From Opeltia flavorubescens (lineage: Eukaryota > Ascomycota > Lecanoromycetes > Teloschistales > Teloschistaceae), in contig KE546969.1 of the NCBI GenBank assembly GCA_000442125.1, positions 1,736,001 to 1,800,000 on the forward strand: a stretch of 64,000 nt of DNA, given 5' to 3'. A program made the position numbers and the translations under genes. Shown here piece by piece: positions 44,629 to 56,837 of the stretch. Each line of letters begins with the position of its first letter. The stretch's first letter is position 1. The notes under the pieces were generated by a model that saw only the letters and a program-made list of their open reading frames with translations, ran no database searches and was not told where the DNA came from.

Positions 44629-46346
44629 TCATCCACGATCTAGTTTATACTCCCTCTGCAATATCAACGGTCCCAAATACCCATTCGGCACACAATAAAC
44701 CGGCTCATCCATCACGCTAAAATAACTATGACTCCCACAATTCCCCAAAAACCCCCCCTGCGGCCCCTCTTCCAAAAACTCGCATTGCCGATCCCGGATA
44801 TTGGTGCAGGACATATCCCACGTTAAGACCCGCAGTTGGGAAAGACATTGCGTGTTCAGACCGCCGGCGTTTACGGTTACTTTTGCAGGTTGTCCGTATT
44901 GACCATTCTGGTTGCAGGCGTATGCGTTATCGAATAATAACTGTCCCGTTGTGTATTTTTGGAAGAGGGTCGTCATGAGATCCCCATATGAGCGCTCCTT
45001 GTGTGAGAAATCGTTTAATCCGAATGTAGAGGCGTAGTTCCCGCTATACCACCATGTGTCGCAGACATTCTCACTGTTATACCCCACGCACGCTGAGAGG
45101 TCGTAAGCTAGGGAGTTTTGACTGCCGTTTGTGGCTAGGGACTGGACGTTTGTGCCGAGGGCGATGGTGCCTTGGATGTTGTTGCCCGCTAGGCAGGCGG
45201 AGATTATGTATGTGTTGAAGCCGTACAGCATGTATTGCTGCTGGTCTGGCAATGAGGGGGCGGAAGCTGTGAAATTCCCCTGGCTTGCGAAGGCGAGGAA
45301 TTCCGTCGGGTCGGCCATCACGGAGACGACGGTTTTGTTCAGGTTTCCCTGTACTTGGGCGATGAGGTCTCCGAGTCTGTTCTTCAAGTCGGCGATTTGT
45401 ACCAATTGGCTGGCGGGGGTGTCTATGGGGTATAGGAAGCGACCGATTTGCGGGAACCCGATTATTGCGTTTTCGACGAATACGAGGCCTAGGCGGAGGG
45501 ATTTTGAGACTTCCATGCCGGTTTTTACGATTTGGTCGAGGGCGTTGCCGACGTTGTAGCCGAGGCCTGGGGCGACGGCAAAAATTCCTGTTAGGGCAAT
45601 GAGGATGTTGTCCATGATTAGGTTGGTCGTGTCGGGTGGGTTGATGAGTTGTACGATTTGGTCGACGTTGAGGCCAGCTAGGGTAGCGGCGCCGCCAACA
45701 GCATCGTACCATGATCCAAAGTATTGGTTGACAGCTGAGCAAGTTTCTGTCAGCCTGTGACTGGAAGTGTGGTTGAGTGGAGACACATACCGTAGAAATT
45801 GAAGGCAACGTAGAATATTCTTGGGTCCATGTCAGGTTTCATCGGTGGAGGTGTACACGTGTCCAGCTTGATCCCCGTGCAGTCCAGCTCGGGATAACCG
45901 ACTTTCCTCAAGAAACACGAGGCGAAGGATTCATCTTGGTAGCAAGTATTCCCGACGATCCAATTTTCCAGCCAAGTCGTAAGCTGCAATTCCTGCCAAC
46001 ATTTGTTGTCTCGCCCTGTTGAGAGATCGGAGCAATTGACCTCGTCTCGTGTTGTGCTTAGGTTTGGGATAACACCTGGCTGAGGGTTTGTGCCATTCAG
46101 CCCATCTGTTTTGGTTATATCCTGAGTCTGCTGTGATGCGGTTGGTATATCTGCTGCCATAACGGCCGAGGCCGCGCCATCCATACGTGCAATGATGTGA
46201 GCTGTATCCGCTGCATGTTGGTCAGAGATCTGCGACTGGATGGAGGGAGCATGTTCGAAGTGTGAAGGATTTGGCAACGCAGAAATGCAGAAGAAAAAGT
46301 TGGTAAGACAAAGCAGTATGGAATGGCGAGTCAAGCTCGCGTACAT
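44629..46346 (-). CDS. Secreted protein of unknown function
   Basis: Two exons, 45791-46346 and 44629-45734, 553 residues, joined in frame (AFNFYG / AVNQYFGSWYDAVGG). The start at 46346 gives a signal peptide, HSILLCLTNFFFCISALP. The mature protein has at least a dozen cysteines (for example CWQELQ, NTCYQDESFASCFLRK, ELDCTGIKLDTCTPP, CNQNGQYG, MSCTNIRDRQCEF), several NxS/T sites (GNFTASAP, NLNKTV) and a central hydrophobic Gly-rich stretch (IDNILIALTGIFAVAPGLGY-like). Such long secreted fungal proteins with a hydrophobic middle are widespread and uncharacterised. A role at the cell surface is inferred only from the leader. Confidence 0.75.
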
Positions 46347-47986
46347 TGAGGCTTGGGCAAATTCTCAATAGGGATAACATCGTGGGGGGAAGGAAATCAG
46401 TATAGTAATGTATAGCTTCGAAAATGGCGTCGGAGCTTTCTGTCCATGGCGTTATCAGCTTGACGCTGAGTTGGCTGGCACACCGACTGATTCGACTGAA
46501 TCCATACAGATCTCAGATGACGGCTCGACAGAGCGCCAGATATTGGCAGGTACTGCCTTGAGACCCACAATTGACGCTCATTTCAGGAGTAGACTTGATA
46601 TCAAACCGTAATTGCGATATAGTCTTATCACGGATGTGAAATCGGAGATGTAATGAACAGCTTTTGATAGGCTGTGGTGCTAAGCTGCTCCATCTCACAT
46701 GTGAAGCACTACAAGACAAGATAAAATTAGCCCTGTGGATCAAGCTTGGTACTGTATATCTCAAGAATATGGTATGCGGTGTTTATCGGAGGATGCAGGA
46801 AGCTGTGTTTATCAGCATCCACCAGCCAGGCGCATCAATGGCAAGCCATGTCGTCCGGTCAAGCTTCCTAGGAGAACAGCAAGCGGCTGATCATCCGATG
46901 GAGCGTGGGATGAGAGTGGGATGTGCTGCATCATGACGGGTGTGTGTAAATTTGGAGATCCACATCAACGGTAGAGATAATGTAGTCTTATCTCGCGGTA
47001 ATCTGACGTGAAACCATCCTGTACTGGACTTGAAACTGTTCCTCTGATCCTTCCATTGGCGCAGATTGAAGCGCCTAACGCGTAATTCCATAATCGGAAG
47101 AAATGCCCTGCCAAATTGTTCCGATGGTCACGGAACAACCAAACCTATTGGCGCTTGCGGAACGGATGGGAAGAGATCATGATTAGATAGATATCTGTTA
47201 GCAAGCGTTATGATTTTGGGAGTTTGGCATCGAGAAGTGTACCAGCTGAGCAAGGAAGGATCGATCTTATAATGAATAACGCGAATATAACCGCAAGATG
47301 GACAAAACATTAATCTCCCAATGCATGAGAGATATCCAGCTGATCAGGTGCTTAACCAACGATTGCGGTAGAGCATAATCCTAGCCCGTGATAACAGGAA
47401 GTGAAGACACGAAAATCAAAATCGAGGATACAACAAGGGATATTAATTATAGTGTTGCCCTAGTGATATCTCCAGTCTTGCCGAGGAGGGAAAGGCAGAA
47501 ATAACAAGTATTTGGCTTCAACATTAGAGGATGACGAAATTGAGGTAAGAATTAAGGTAGGAACAAAGTACACGGTCAAATCAAGCTACCAACTGGTTCT
47601 ACGCCAGATGAATGGACCTATACCGCGTTCGTGCTCTTGTGTTACCTACAGTTGTAACGACCAACTGGGACGAAAAATTGGTCGGGTATGGTGATAGCGT
47701 TGCCTCCAGTTGCATAGAATCCTTTAGATCATCGATACCGTAAGAACCTTGCGCTGCGGAGACAATTATAGGGCAACCAAGTCAGGATGAACATTGACAC
47801 CATATAACATCCGAGGATTCCACTGTTTGTTCATGCTGTCCCTTTCTTAATCAAGCCCGGAAAGATATTTGCAGAAAGACTGGGAAATGGAATAAAATAT
47901 CGTAGGGCTGAGATCGAAGCGTCATATCTCTTGGCAATCTGGGACATATGATGCCGAATAGCTACACGTCATCTTGAAGCTGGACA
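46347..47986. other. gene-poor region
   Basis: About 1.6 kb without a supported gene. Short, mutually overlapping frames of random composition; no repeat, tRNA or transposon end recognised. Confidence 0.4.
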
Positions 47987-48812
47987 ATGATTACAATGGC
48001 TCTTCGAAGGCTTCATAGAGCACAGTACTTCCGGGGGCCATCTTGTACAGCAAGAAGTATTGCCACTCTATCCAATAATCCAAACATTGTCAGTCATCTT
48101 CTCTATTCTCACCAAATAATCCCTGACCGAATCAAAGTATGTTTTCGCCAATGGATATCCTTCGAATAGTCATATATTGTCGCTCCTTCCATCGGACCCT
48201 CCCAATCCCCAGCTTGCGATTGGCACCGCTACATTCTTACCCCCAACTCCTGATTCCTTGACAGAGAACCATCGATTCCTCTCCATCCTCCAATCCGTGA
48301 TCGGTGTCCACGCGCACCAAGACCCAGACATTCAGTCTCAAGCACAAGCAATGGCTTCGAGCGGTGGAACAAATCTTGGTTCTGGCGGTGCTTTATTCCC
48401 TCAGCAGCGACAACGGCGAGGCACGAGAAAGGGCTCAAGCTATGGTGGGGGACCCGGGGGAGGTGGAGATGGAGCAGGAGGTGCGAGTAGCCAAGGAGGC
48501 GCCGGTGGTGCTGGCAGAGGAGGCTACATTCACGTCTACGATTACAGACATCCACCCGACTATGGACGCATACCCGACCCAGAGGATATTTTCGGGAGTT
48601 TGGAGGTAGACAGTACAGGCAACTTCGTTGACGGTCACGGCAATTATCAAACCTCAGGGACATACAGGATGTGCACGAGAGATGGCATGTAAGTTTTAAT
48701 TCTCCGCCCTGGGACATGATTAATATTTATGTCTTCCAGATTGGGTCTAAGTCCATTTCTTCGCCAACGTTTGATCGAACGCCTTCGACAAGAGGAACAG
48801 AAGGGTGTCTGA
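47987..48812 (+). CDS. Conserved mitochondrial protein of unknown function
   Basis: Three exons: 47987-48088, 48138-48688 and 48740-48812, 241 residues. The N-terminus is rich in Arg and lacks acids (MALRRLHRAQYFRGPSCTAR), a good mitochondrial presequence. Joining exon 1 to exon 2 at 48138 gives NNPNIYVFANGYPSNSHILS, which flows in frame, whereas the later AG at 48169 does not. A Gly-rich low-complexity middle (about residues 130-160) precedes a conserved-looking end: YIHVYDYRHPPDYGRIPDPE, then GNYQTSGTYRMCTRDGILGL and RQRLIERLRQEEQ. I know this kind of sequence from uncharacterised fungal proteins but cannot name a function. Structure is well supported by splice logic. Confidence 0.75.
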
Positions 48813-48911
48813 TGAGATTATTGGACTGTTGGTATCGTGAGGTGTATCCAAGGTGCCCTTTCCCACGGATGCACGACAGCGGCTGCCGAGACAAACGTGC
48901 TGGCAAGCACA

Positions 48912-49301
48912 TCATCGACCTCCCATTCGCTGCCTCTTTCGTGCCGGCCGAGGAACCTCGGCGGGGACGTCCTCCAGAACTTGAAGGCTACCATCCGTGC
49001 TTTCGTCTTCAATTTGGCGCCGCTGCGATTGCTGGGTGGCGGCCTCCATTCTATCGAAGCCAACCAAATGCATTGTAGCTACATGCATTCCGTCTCGGTG
49101 CCGTTCGGCCTCTTTCCAGCGCCTCACGCTTTCCTCGTCTTCCTTGTTGTCCATCTTGTGAAAGCTGGCATGATGACCACATCCATCGCACTCGAAACTT
49201 GTGGACCCTTTGAGAGGATGCAGCATGAAGCGGTAGCAGGGGCAAGAGGTGAGGATAGATGATTTGTGAGAGCATGGGCCTCGAGGAGGGGCGTATGACA
49301 T
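48912..49301 (-). CDS. Small protein with C-x-C and CDGCGHHASFH motif
   Basis: Single exon, 129 residues, from ATG at 49299-49301. The N-terminal half contains SCPCYRFMLHP, then FECDGCGHHASFHKM, a set of Cys and His that could form one zinc site. It is followed by an acidic/basic helix DNKEDEESVRRWKEAERHRDG. The C-terminal half is charged and disordered, ending in PARKRQRMGGR. Proteins with the FECDxCGHHASFH signature occur in many filamentous ascomycetes and remain uncharacterised. It converges with the mitochondrial gene (100 bp apart) and is divergent from ERV25. Function not assigned. Confidence 0.7.
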   Translation of the reverse strand: MSYAPPRGPCSHKSSILTSCPCYRFMLHPLKGSTSFECDGCGHHASFHKMDNKEDEESVRRWKEAERHRDGMHVATMHLVGFDRMEAATQQSQRRQIEDESTDGSLQVLEDVPAEVPRPARKRQRMGGR

Positions 49302-49781
49302 CTAGAACCACTTAGCTAGTGCTTGAAAATCGAGTGCTGGCGAGATATACTTGAACCCATATATTGGATTCTCGCTGCTGCTGAGCCATGGTGCCGTTTC
49401 GTGCCAAAGCCATATGAACTATCGATCTGATCTGAGCGAGTCGTGACCTATCGTATGAAGGAATCTGCAAACTGAAGCCTCTCCATTACTAGCGCATGCA
49501 TTGGGTCAACAGAGCATCGAATCGAGCTGGACTTGACTAGCGCAGTAGCTTTTGTTGGTTCTATTAAATTGTAGAATTTACATCGCGTTAATCCAAAAGT
49601 CGAGATCGACATCATAAATCTAAACCGCTCCCGCTAGCGCGCCAAGCCTTTTTTCTCAGCAAGGATCCTGGCATTTGTTCATAGGAGATTCTAGACATCG
49701 AAACACACTGTCGACATCCATTCTTTAGGATCTAGGAGACGCCTGGCCCTCTCCCAATTAAAACGACATCTACCCACCACA
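49302..49781. promoter_or_regulatory. Divergent promoter, CGHH protein / ERV25
   Basis: 480 bp between divergent starts. No specific element named. Confidence 0.4.
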
Positions 49782-50787
49782 ATGACTCACCTGACCTCCC
49801 TCCTTGCCCTCCTCTTCCTCTCCGTCACCATCCCCCTTTCCTCCGCCCTGAAATTCGACCTCCAAGCACACACCGGCCACTCCGCGCGCTACGAGCGCTG
49901 CATACGGAATTTCGTCGCCAAAGACACCCTCGTTCTCGTCACCGCGATCGTGAGCGGGCAGAAAGGTGATGGGCAGATGGTGAACATGCACGTATGTCTA
50001 TTACCTCTCTTGACATGCCCCGCCAAGAGCATCGTTTCGGCTGACGAGGAGGTGGTTACTTTGGGAGGGCAATAGATCAAAGACGCCGTGGGGAATGAAT
50101 ATGGAAGACCGAAGGATATTGCTGGAGAAACGAGGATGGCGTTTACGTCTCACGCTGACGCGGCGTTTGATGTTTGCTTTGAGAATCAACTCACTGCTAC
50201 CGGTATCCTCCTGCCTCTTCTCCCCCTCTCCCCTCTCCCCTCCTCCAAAAATACCCCCTCCAAGAACAACCCCCTAACCACCCTTCTCAAAACACAGGCT
50301 CCGTACTCAACCCCTCCCGCCACATAGAACTCGACATCGACATCGGCGCTGACGCCCGCGACTGGTCCGCCATCCAAGCCCAAGAGAAACTCAAACCTGT
50401 AGAAACCGAATTACGAAGGATTGAAGAACTCGTCAGTGAGATTGTGCAGGAAATGGATTATTTAAGGACGAGGGAGCAGAAGTTGAGGGATACGAATGAG
50501 AGTACTAATGAGAGGGTGAAGTGGTTTGCTTTTGGGACGATGGGCATGCTTGTGGCGCTGGGGGGGTGGCAGGTTGTGTATTTGAGGGCGTATTTTAGGT
50601 ATGTTGGTACTTCTTTCCGATTTTTGGCTTTTTGGGGAGGGGGGAATGGGTTAGGGGTGTTGGGGATAGGGACGGAGGAGGAAGAGTTGGAGTGGGGAGT
50701 GGAAAGGAAAGGAGGGAAAGGGAAAATTTTTTTGGGAATACCTTTGCTGACGTATCACAACTTTATAGGTCGAAACATTTGATATAA
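49782..50787 (+). CDS. ERV25: p24 family cargo receptor Erv25
   Basis: Four exons: 49782-49991, 50076-50202, 50298-50598 and 50769-50787, 218 residues. A signal peptide ([19 protein letters not shown]) leads into the GOLD domain, with the paired cysteines in RYERCIRNF and [10 protein letters not shown] coiled coil follows ([20 protein letters not shown]), then [19 protein letters not shown], a membrane helix ([15 protein letters not shown]) and a very short cytosolic tail RAYFRSKHLI that carries the Phe and Lys sorting signals. This is the p24-delta member that forms a hetero-oligomer with Emp24 in COPII vesicles. The last exon encodes only six residues. Confidence 0.95.
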
Positions 50788-51966
50788 ATAAACTCTTAAG
50801 TCAGGACAATCTTCTGTACAATTGAATGCCATCTCTATGCAATTCCACACATACATGCAAACCTGTTTCCGTGGAAATAGAGTAACATACACATATATAT
50901 AAAAATATATAAGTCGACTGGGGTAGAACGATGATTCTTGTACATCAATTGAAGATAGGATGGGTAAGTACTTGATAACGCTCGATATCTCAAAAAAAGG
51001 TGCACGCAAGGCCCTATGTTTATCTGCTAAACTGTATAGTTATGTAGGCATAGTGAAGCTTGGTGTGAACATCATTTGCTTAAAATGGGTTCTTCATGGA
51101 GAGAAGATAAGGGAAGTTTTCTATGCTAACATAGATCCCAGATAAACTCACAGCTTAAAGGGAGGTGGAAAGGGGGAATGGCAAATGGGAAGGGTGTATA
51201 TGTTCTCTGCTTTATGGAGTTAATGGGACATGTGAGATATCTCTCTCCTATACCTTGATATAGTGTTACTAGACTCTTGAAATTTTCATATGTCTTTCTA
51301 TAATATTCTTTAGAGTGGGGCGTTGGAGAACGCTGATGGTGTTACTATTGTATGATTATAGAAGCTTTTGTTCGCTTTTGATGTATTGATAATATTATAT
51401 CTTGTACTTACTCTTCCAAATTCTTATAAATTAATGATTTTTTGTAAAGCTGTGGAGATCATACTTCCTACACAAACATATTGTTCGACTTCTTCCCCCT
51501 TGAAATTCTCCGCTTGACTAGAAGAATCTGCAGTAGGTATATAGATAGCCGCGTATCTTTTCCAGCGAGCTTTTAATTACTCTGGACTCGAAGCAAATAT
51601 ATTTCACTATGATCGTATTGATAGTAATTCGTGCTAAACAGGCTTTTAAACTTTACTATAGGTATTGAATGTTAAGGAAGAAAGCTAAGAGATATTACCT
51701 AACAAATATGCTATGCTATGAACTCCATTAAGCCAGACCTTGCCTACCCTGCCAATGCTCCCTTGAAGGTGTAATGTCACTAGCTAGAATCTGCAACAGT
51801 CAATGTAGTTTCTTCATTGCCTTCCTTCTTAACCCCGTCCACGTATACAAATAAGAAACTCCACCACGGCATATAAGCAATTCCACTACCATCTTCCTAC
51901 TCTGGCTCAATTTCCACCTCCTTTCTATCTTGATAAAGCATACCTCCCCTCGCTCAAACCCTTCCC
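50788..51966. other. AT-rich intergenic region
   Basis: About 1.2 kb, clearly more AT-rich than the flanks between roughly 50800 and 51780, with a TATATATAA-type run near 50893-50912. No gene, no terminal repeats. It could be a decayed element affected by repeat-induced point mutation, or just a long 3' flank. Confidence 0.45.
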
Positions 51967-52245
51967 TTACCTTTCCCCTCTTCCCCTTCTCCGCTTCTCC
52001 CCTCCCCTTTCTCTTCCTAAACTCCCCCTTCCCCCATTCCCCCTCCCCTCTCCCCCTCTCTCCTCCCCCCATCCNNNNNNNNNNNNNNNNNNNNNNNNNN
52101 NNNNNNNNNNNNNNNNNNNNNNNNNNNNNCCAAACATCAACTCCGCCACAAACCCCTTAACCTCATCACTCCCCTCCCTCGCCCCCTGCAACCCCTCCCC
52201 CACCTTCCCCACCTCCTCCACCAACCCCTTCGCCACAGTCTTAAC
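51925..52245. repeat. Long CT-rich low-complexity tract
   Basis: Almost pure pyrimidine on the plus strand on both sides of the N gap (CCCCTTCCCC-type units). Simple-sequence tract rather than a defined tandem repeat. Confidence 0.75.
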
Positions 52246-54875
52246 CCTTCGCATCGTAATCTCATCCTCATCTAGATCATTCGAGAGCTTTTCGATGGCG
52301 GATTTAAGGGTGGTGTGGTGGGATGTTGTGGTGCGGAGGTGGCCGGCTAGGTGGATGTGTGCTTGGCGGAGGGGGGGGAGGAGGGAGGTGTTGGGGGGTT
52401 GATTTATCTGTGGTTGGGGTTGGGGAGTTCGGGGTTCGTTGCTGTTATTGTTGCCCATATAAGCAACCGGAGCGCCTGCGCTAGGATGAGGCTGAGGATA
52501 CTGATGCTGAATCTTTGGACTTGGACTCGGTTGGGGATGAGATTTAGTTCGGGAATCCAAGGAGACTTCCAATCTCTTATCCAGCTCGGAGGCGTACACT
52601 CTCACTAGGTTTAGCTCTTTGCGTTCGGACTCGAGTTCTTTTTCCTTCGTTGCGAGCATTTCCTTGTAGTCGCGTACTTGCTCGCCCCTTGATTTTTTGA
52701 GGGCTGAGATTTCATTATCGCGATCAGAACCTTGCTTTTTGAGATTAGATATTTGCTGCTCGAGGTCGGGGATTCGTTGGGAGGTTCTTGAGAGGTCTGC
52801 GACGCGTTGTCTTTCATGTGTGAGAGATGCGTCGGAAATGGTGAGATGGGCTCTTTGGTCAATGAGTTCCTGCTCGAGGTCTGTGATACGTTGAATCTTT
52901 TGGGTGAGTGTTGCTTCGGAAGTTTTCAGCAGGGAATCCTTCTCAGCAAGTTCTTGTTGGAGCTGGGTCATGCTCTGGGTATGTTGTGCGAGCGTTGCTT
53001 CAGAAGTGGTCAGCTGAGCCATCTTCTCCGCTTGAAGAGACGCCCGTAGTTTTTGGGCATTCTCTCGGCCTTTGGTAAGGTCTTCAGGAAAGAAGACTAT
53101 CTCTGGTATACCTAAAGAGTCTGGATGGTCGGAAATTGTCAGGTCGACTGCTGCTATGACAACCGGCGACTCTGTAGGGTCTGCAGGCAGAACTTTGTCT
53201 GTGCTGGGTTCTACTGATGTGCTAATACTGGTGGCGGGAGGTTTTGGATCAGGTTCCGGCGAACTCTCTAAAGAGCTATCTCCATCAAGCGAACCCGTAG
53301 ACAGCGCTGTATCCTGGCCAGATGTTGATTTGGAAGCGCTATTTTGACGCTCCAACTCATCCTGACGAGCCGTGATAGTCGCCATATCTGGTGGAGCCGG
53401 ACCACTGTAACCATCAAGGTATGGGAAATGGTATTTTTCACGGCCTCGAGTAGTCACTGTCTTAGGAGATTGCTGATCACGCAGCATTTCCTGACGAGTC
53501 CGCTGAAATGGGTCAGACAGTTGTACAAGTAATGGAATATTATACGATCATGCTTACTCTTCGTCGTCGTTGCCTCGGCTGTCCATTCGGAAGGAAGCCA
53601 AGTTCTTCTCTGAATTTCCCCTTCCTCCTCTTTCGCTCTGGCTCTTTGCTCCCTTCGGGAGTAGTTCCATTAGCAATGGCTGGCGATGACTGAGTCGTAT
53701 CTGCTACCCCGCTGGAAAGTTTTCTCTTCCTTGTTTTGGTGGGCGAGACATTTGTAGATGTAGGCTTTGGGTCTTGATCTGCAAGATCCAGATGGGCTAA
53801 CATTCGAGGTTTACGCTTCTTCGGAGTAGTTGATGTATCAGGCGGATTGTCTGACGGGACATCGCCAGTACCGGAGTTTCCGTCCATGATTCGTTTCACT
53901 CTTGTGCTCTTTCTCTGCGTCGACATAACTTCTTTCTCAACAGGAGTCTTCGGCGCCTCAGTGCTGTTATCAACGCTCGCTGTTCTTCGATTCTTCTTTT
54001 TAGCCTGCTCCTGGAGGATACCTAAGGCTGTCTTCGCAGGATTAGTGCGTAGTTTGACGATTTTAGACTTCCGCTCTGGCTCTTCTTCAGCTACGACGAT
54101 GGCTGCTTCTTGGCTCTCATCAGAGTAATTATCTTGAACAAGCAAACTATAGTTTACACCGCCAGCTGTAGTACGTTTTGGCCGTGCAGATACTGGTTCT
54201 TCTTGGACGTCATCTTCATCATTATCAAATTCGCCTTTGGCATTGCGTTTGATTCTTTTACTCAAGCGTTGCTGGACAGGTGAGCTACGTCTCTTGGGCC
54301 CCACTGGTTCATCACTGTTTGCTCGTCTTAAGCGAGCTTTTCCGGTGTCTTTACTTCCTTGGTCACGGATCTCAGTATCTGAATTAGACCCATCATAACC
54401 ATTAGTGGGTTTGTCTTTCGAGCGCTTCTCGACACCATTAACTGCAGATGAAAGAGTATGAGTAGACGCTTTACGCGGCATTCGGGTTGGTTTGACAGGC
54501 GTTTTCTACTAAGCGTCAACATGTATATACACCAGATCAAATTCACAGGAAGAGTCTGACCGGAAGAGCTTGCTTTTTCATTATCTGCAATCGCGTTAGC
54601 ACAAGAAGTAAGATGTCGATGCATCATGACTGACCGAGTACTGTTGTTGCATAGCATGTTTTGAGCGATTCGGATAGGACTTTGATTCAAGGCGTTAGTA
54701 ATGATTTTTCTTCTCAATATAGAAGCAAACACAATACCGGCCAGATGGTGTCCCAGCTCTCACCGCTTTGGCGGCGTTGAAAGATAGCTTCTCGTTCAGT
54801 CATAGTCCAAGCGTTAGATTTTTCAGAAAGTGATGAAGCGGGATCGCGATCGGATGGCTGCAGCGGGGTCGACAT
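51967..54875 (-). CDS. Myb/SANT-like plus coiled-coil nuclear protein, interrupted by assembly gap
   Basis: Exons: 54738-54875, 54635-54679, 54561-54584, 53558-54505 and 53502 down into the N gap at 52075-52129. The first two exons join to WTMTEREAIFQRRQSGESWD and TIWPSYPNRSKHAMQQQYS, a single Myb/SANT-like helix-turn-helix with tryptophans in the expected spacing. Next is a long basic, Ser/Thr-rich region with several nuclear-localisation-like blocks (KKRKPRM, KTRKRKL, ERKRRKGKFREELG, RQRRRR). Exon 5 encodes acidic disordered sequence and a heptad coiled coil (about SLQAEKMAQL to ELNLVRVYASELDKRL), then LKSAIEKLSNDLDEDEITMRRVK. Beyond the gap only CT-rich low complexity remains, so the C-terminus and the stop near 51967 are unreliable. 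Probable chromatin or DNA-binding protein. Confidence 0.72.
52075..52129. other. Assembly gap (55 N)
   Basis: Run of undetermined bases inside a strand-biased stretch, C/T-rich on the plus strand, which probably stopped assembly. It lies within the last exon of the Myb/coiled-coil gene. Confidence 0.99.
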
Positions 54876-55905
54876 GTCCGACCGTGATTTCGGTGTTTTC
54901 AGAGGTGATCTCTATAAGTGGGGGTGTAAATTGTTGATGATCGGAGATGGAACATGGTTGGGTCGGATGATGCAGCTTACCATGTTAACGAGCGGAGAGA
55001 TTATCTCTTTCAGCGCTTCAAATAGCATCCACTTGGTGCAAATTTGTTTCGGAGTTTTATTCAGATGATCAAGTAAATATCAGCGAAGGTTTGCTGATGT
55101 TTCATGAATCGATCCGATCGTCACGTGTAGCTAATGGTGGCCGAGATTGTGGTGTGGTGTAATCTGATGGGCGCTCGGAGACTGAGCGGTTCTCTTCAAT
55201 TTCACGGCAAGGTCTGACAATAGCGCAGACAATAGAAACCTTCTCCAAAGACAATAAAAATATCCTTATACAGAAGACCGGGTCTTATAGCTGGCAGTAT
55301 TCACAATATGTTGATGGTGCAAGATGAATGTGTGATGGAAGGCTTACGTGGTGGTGGAGAAGAATGAAGTTAGAGTGTCCGATAAATGAAAAAGTAGGTC
55401 ATATCGCAGGAGACCCTCGATGTGGGTCCACGAATACCAAAAGCATTGTCGCTCCTGCTTAGACTTTGGTCTGGCCAATACCATTGGATGATTCGTGTCA
55501 TGGAAATCCTTATTACTTCCTTCTACGTGATTCCATACAGTAGGGAGCGGAAATACACCCGCTTATAACATTCAATCTATGGTCTCTATGCATGATTTTG
55601 ATGACTAGGTTGTCTCATTGAACATTAGTAGCTTTCGTGATTTTATTAAGCATGATACTAGCTTTCATCATACATTTGTTAAGTGTCAGAGAACTTATGT
55701 ATGTGCAGAATACTCCTTGTAAAAGATATAACGAATGTGTGATGAATGAGTAGATATATATCAAGAGTACGATATCGCTCTCACCCATCTCTTGACACCG
55801 TGGAGAAGTCAAGACAAAAATATTTAAGGATCATTGTAGTATGCTTATATCCCATTATTTGTACCCTCTTGTTGTGAGGATTATACCAGATACACAGCGG
55901 CTTAC
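54876..55905. other. intergenic, no gene recognised
   Basis: About 1.03 kb between the Myb-like gene start and the 3' end of the dehydrogenase gene. AT-rich towards 55600-55900. Short frames only. Confidence 0.4.
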
Positions 55906-56837
55906 TTACCCTGCCATCTTGTTGAAGATTTCCTGTCGCTGTGGCTCGAAAGAATCGTACCAACCAACAGCATCTCCCACTGGAACTTCCTCTTTACCAG
56001 CAGCAAGACCTGCGTATGCTTCATTTATGAATTCCTCCAACGGCATCCCAATCTGGCCTCCATTCTTGATATCAGGCTGATGTTTCTCGTCGTGAAGCTC
56101 CGCTATTACGAATCAGTATAGTGACCAAGAAATCTTGCGCTTGCCATGTATACGTACTTTGAACCGAGGGCGGAAAGAGCTCAACGATTTTGACTTTTGA
56201 GTCGCGTAGCTGTTTGCGCAGAACGAGGATCCATTGATGGAGAGCTGCTTTGCTTGCGCAGTAGTTCGGACAACGTAGTATAGGTACTAGGGCGAGGCCG
56301 GACGTAGTACTGCCACGAACGAAGCATCAGCAGCCATCCTCCTCCATGTGTATAGTATTACTTACAACATCAAGGCCGACTCTTTCTGCTTGCTCTGTAG
56401 GAAAGGGAGGAAGGCTTTCGTCAGAGCGAGATAACTCAGATAATTGGTCTTGAATTCCAGCTGCACCACGTCCATGTCGATTGATTCAGGCTTGGAGAAA
56501 TCGAGTCCACGCTGGATGCCGGAGTTCATCATGATGCAATCTAGGTCGCTGTACGTGCTCGTGATACTAGATGTCACCGATTAGCGACTGTCAAGTAGAA
56601 ACAGAGATATAGAGCTTACTTCTTCACGAAGTTCGGGATCTTGTCCATTTCCGTGATGTCAAACGGAACGGCGGTGGCCTTGTCCTTGCCATTCTTGTGG
56701 ACAAAGTCCTCGAGCTTGTCTTTCCTCCGACCAACGACGATGACTTCGGCCCCTTCTTGAACGAAGCGAGATGCGAGAGCTTCGCCGATGCCACTTGTCG
56801 CTCCGATAACAAGCACCCGTTTGTAGGGGAAAGGCAT
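55906..56837 (-). CDS. Short-chain dehydrogenase/reductase (DltE-like)
   Basis: Four exons: 56620-56837, 56366-56566, 56158-56309 and 55906-56102, 255 residues. The Rossmann start is RVLVIGATSGIGEALASRFV (TGxxxGIG-type motif), then VVGRR giving NADP preference. After the first join comes YSDLDCIMMNSGIQRGLDF, with NSG in place of NAG, then FKTNYLSYLALTKAFLPFL. The active site is STTSGLALVP-like then YCASKAALHQW: Ser, Tyr and Lys of the catalytic triad (YxxxK: Y-C-A-S-K) are present. It ends with PPSVQTELHD and a lid-like tail, stopping at TAA 55906-55908; a donor-like GTAAGT overlaps that stop, so an extra short exon cannot be excluded. Substrate unknown. Confidence 0.88.
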
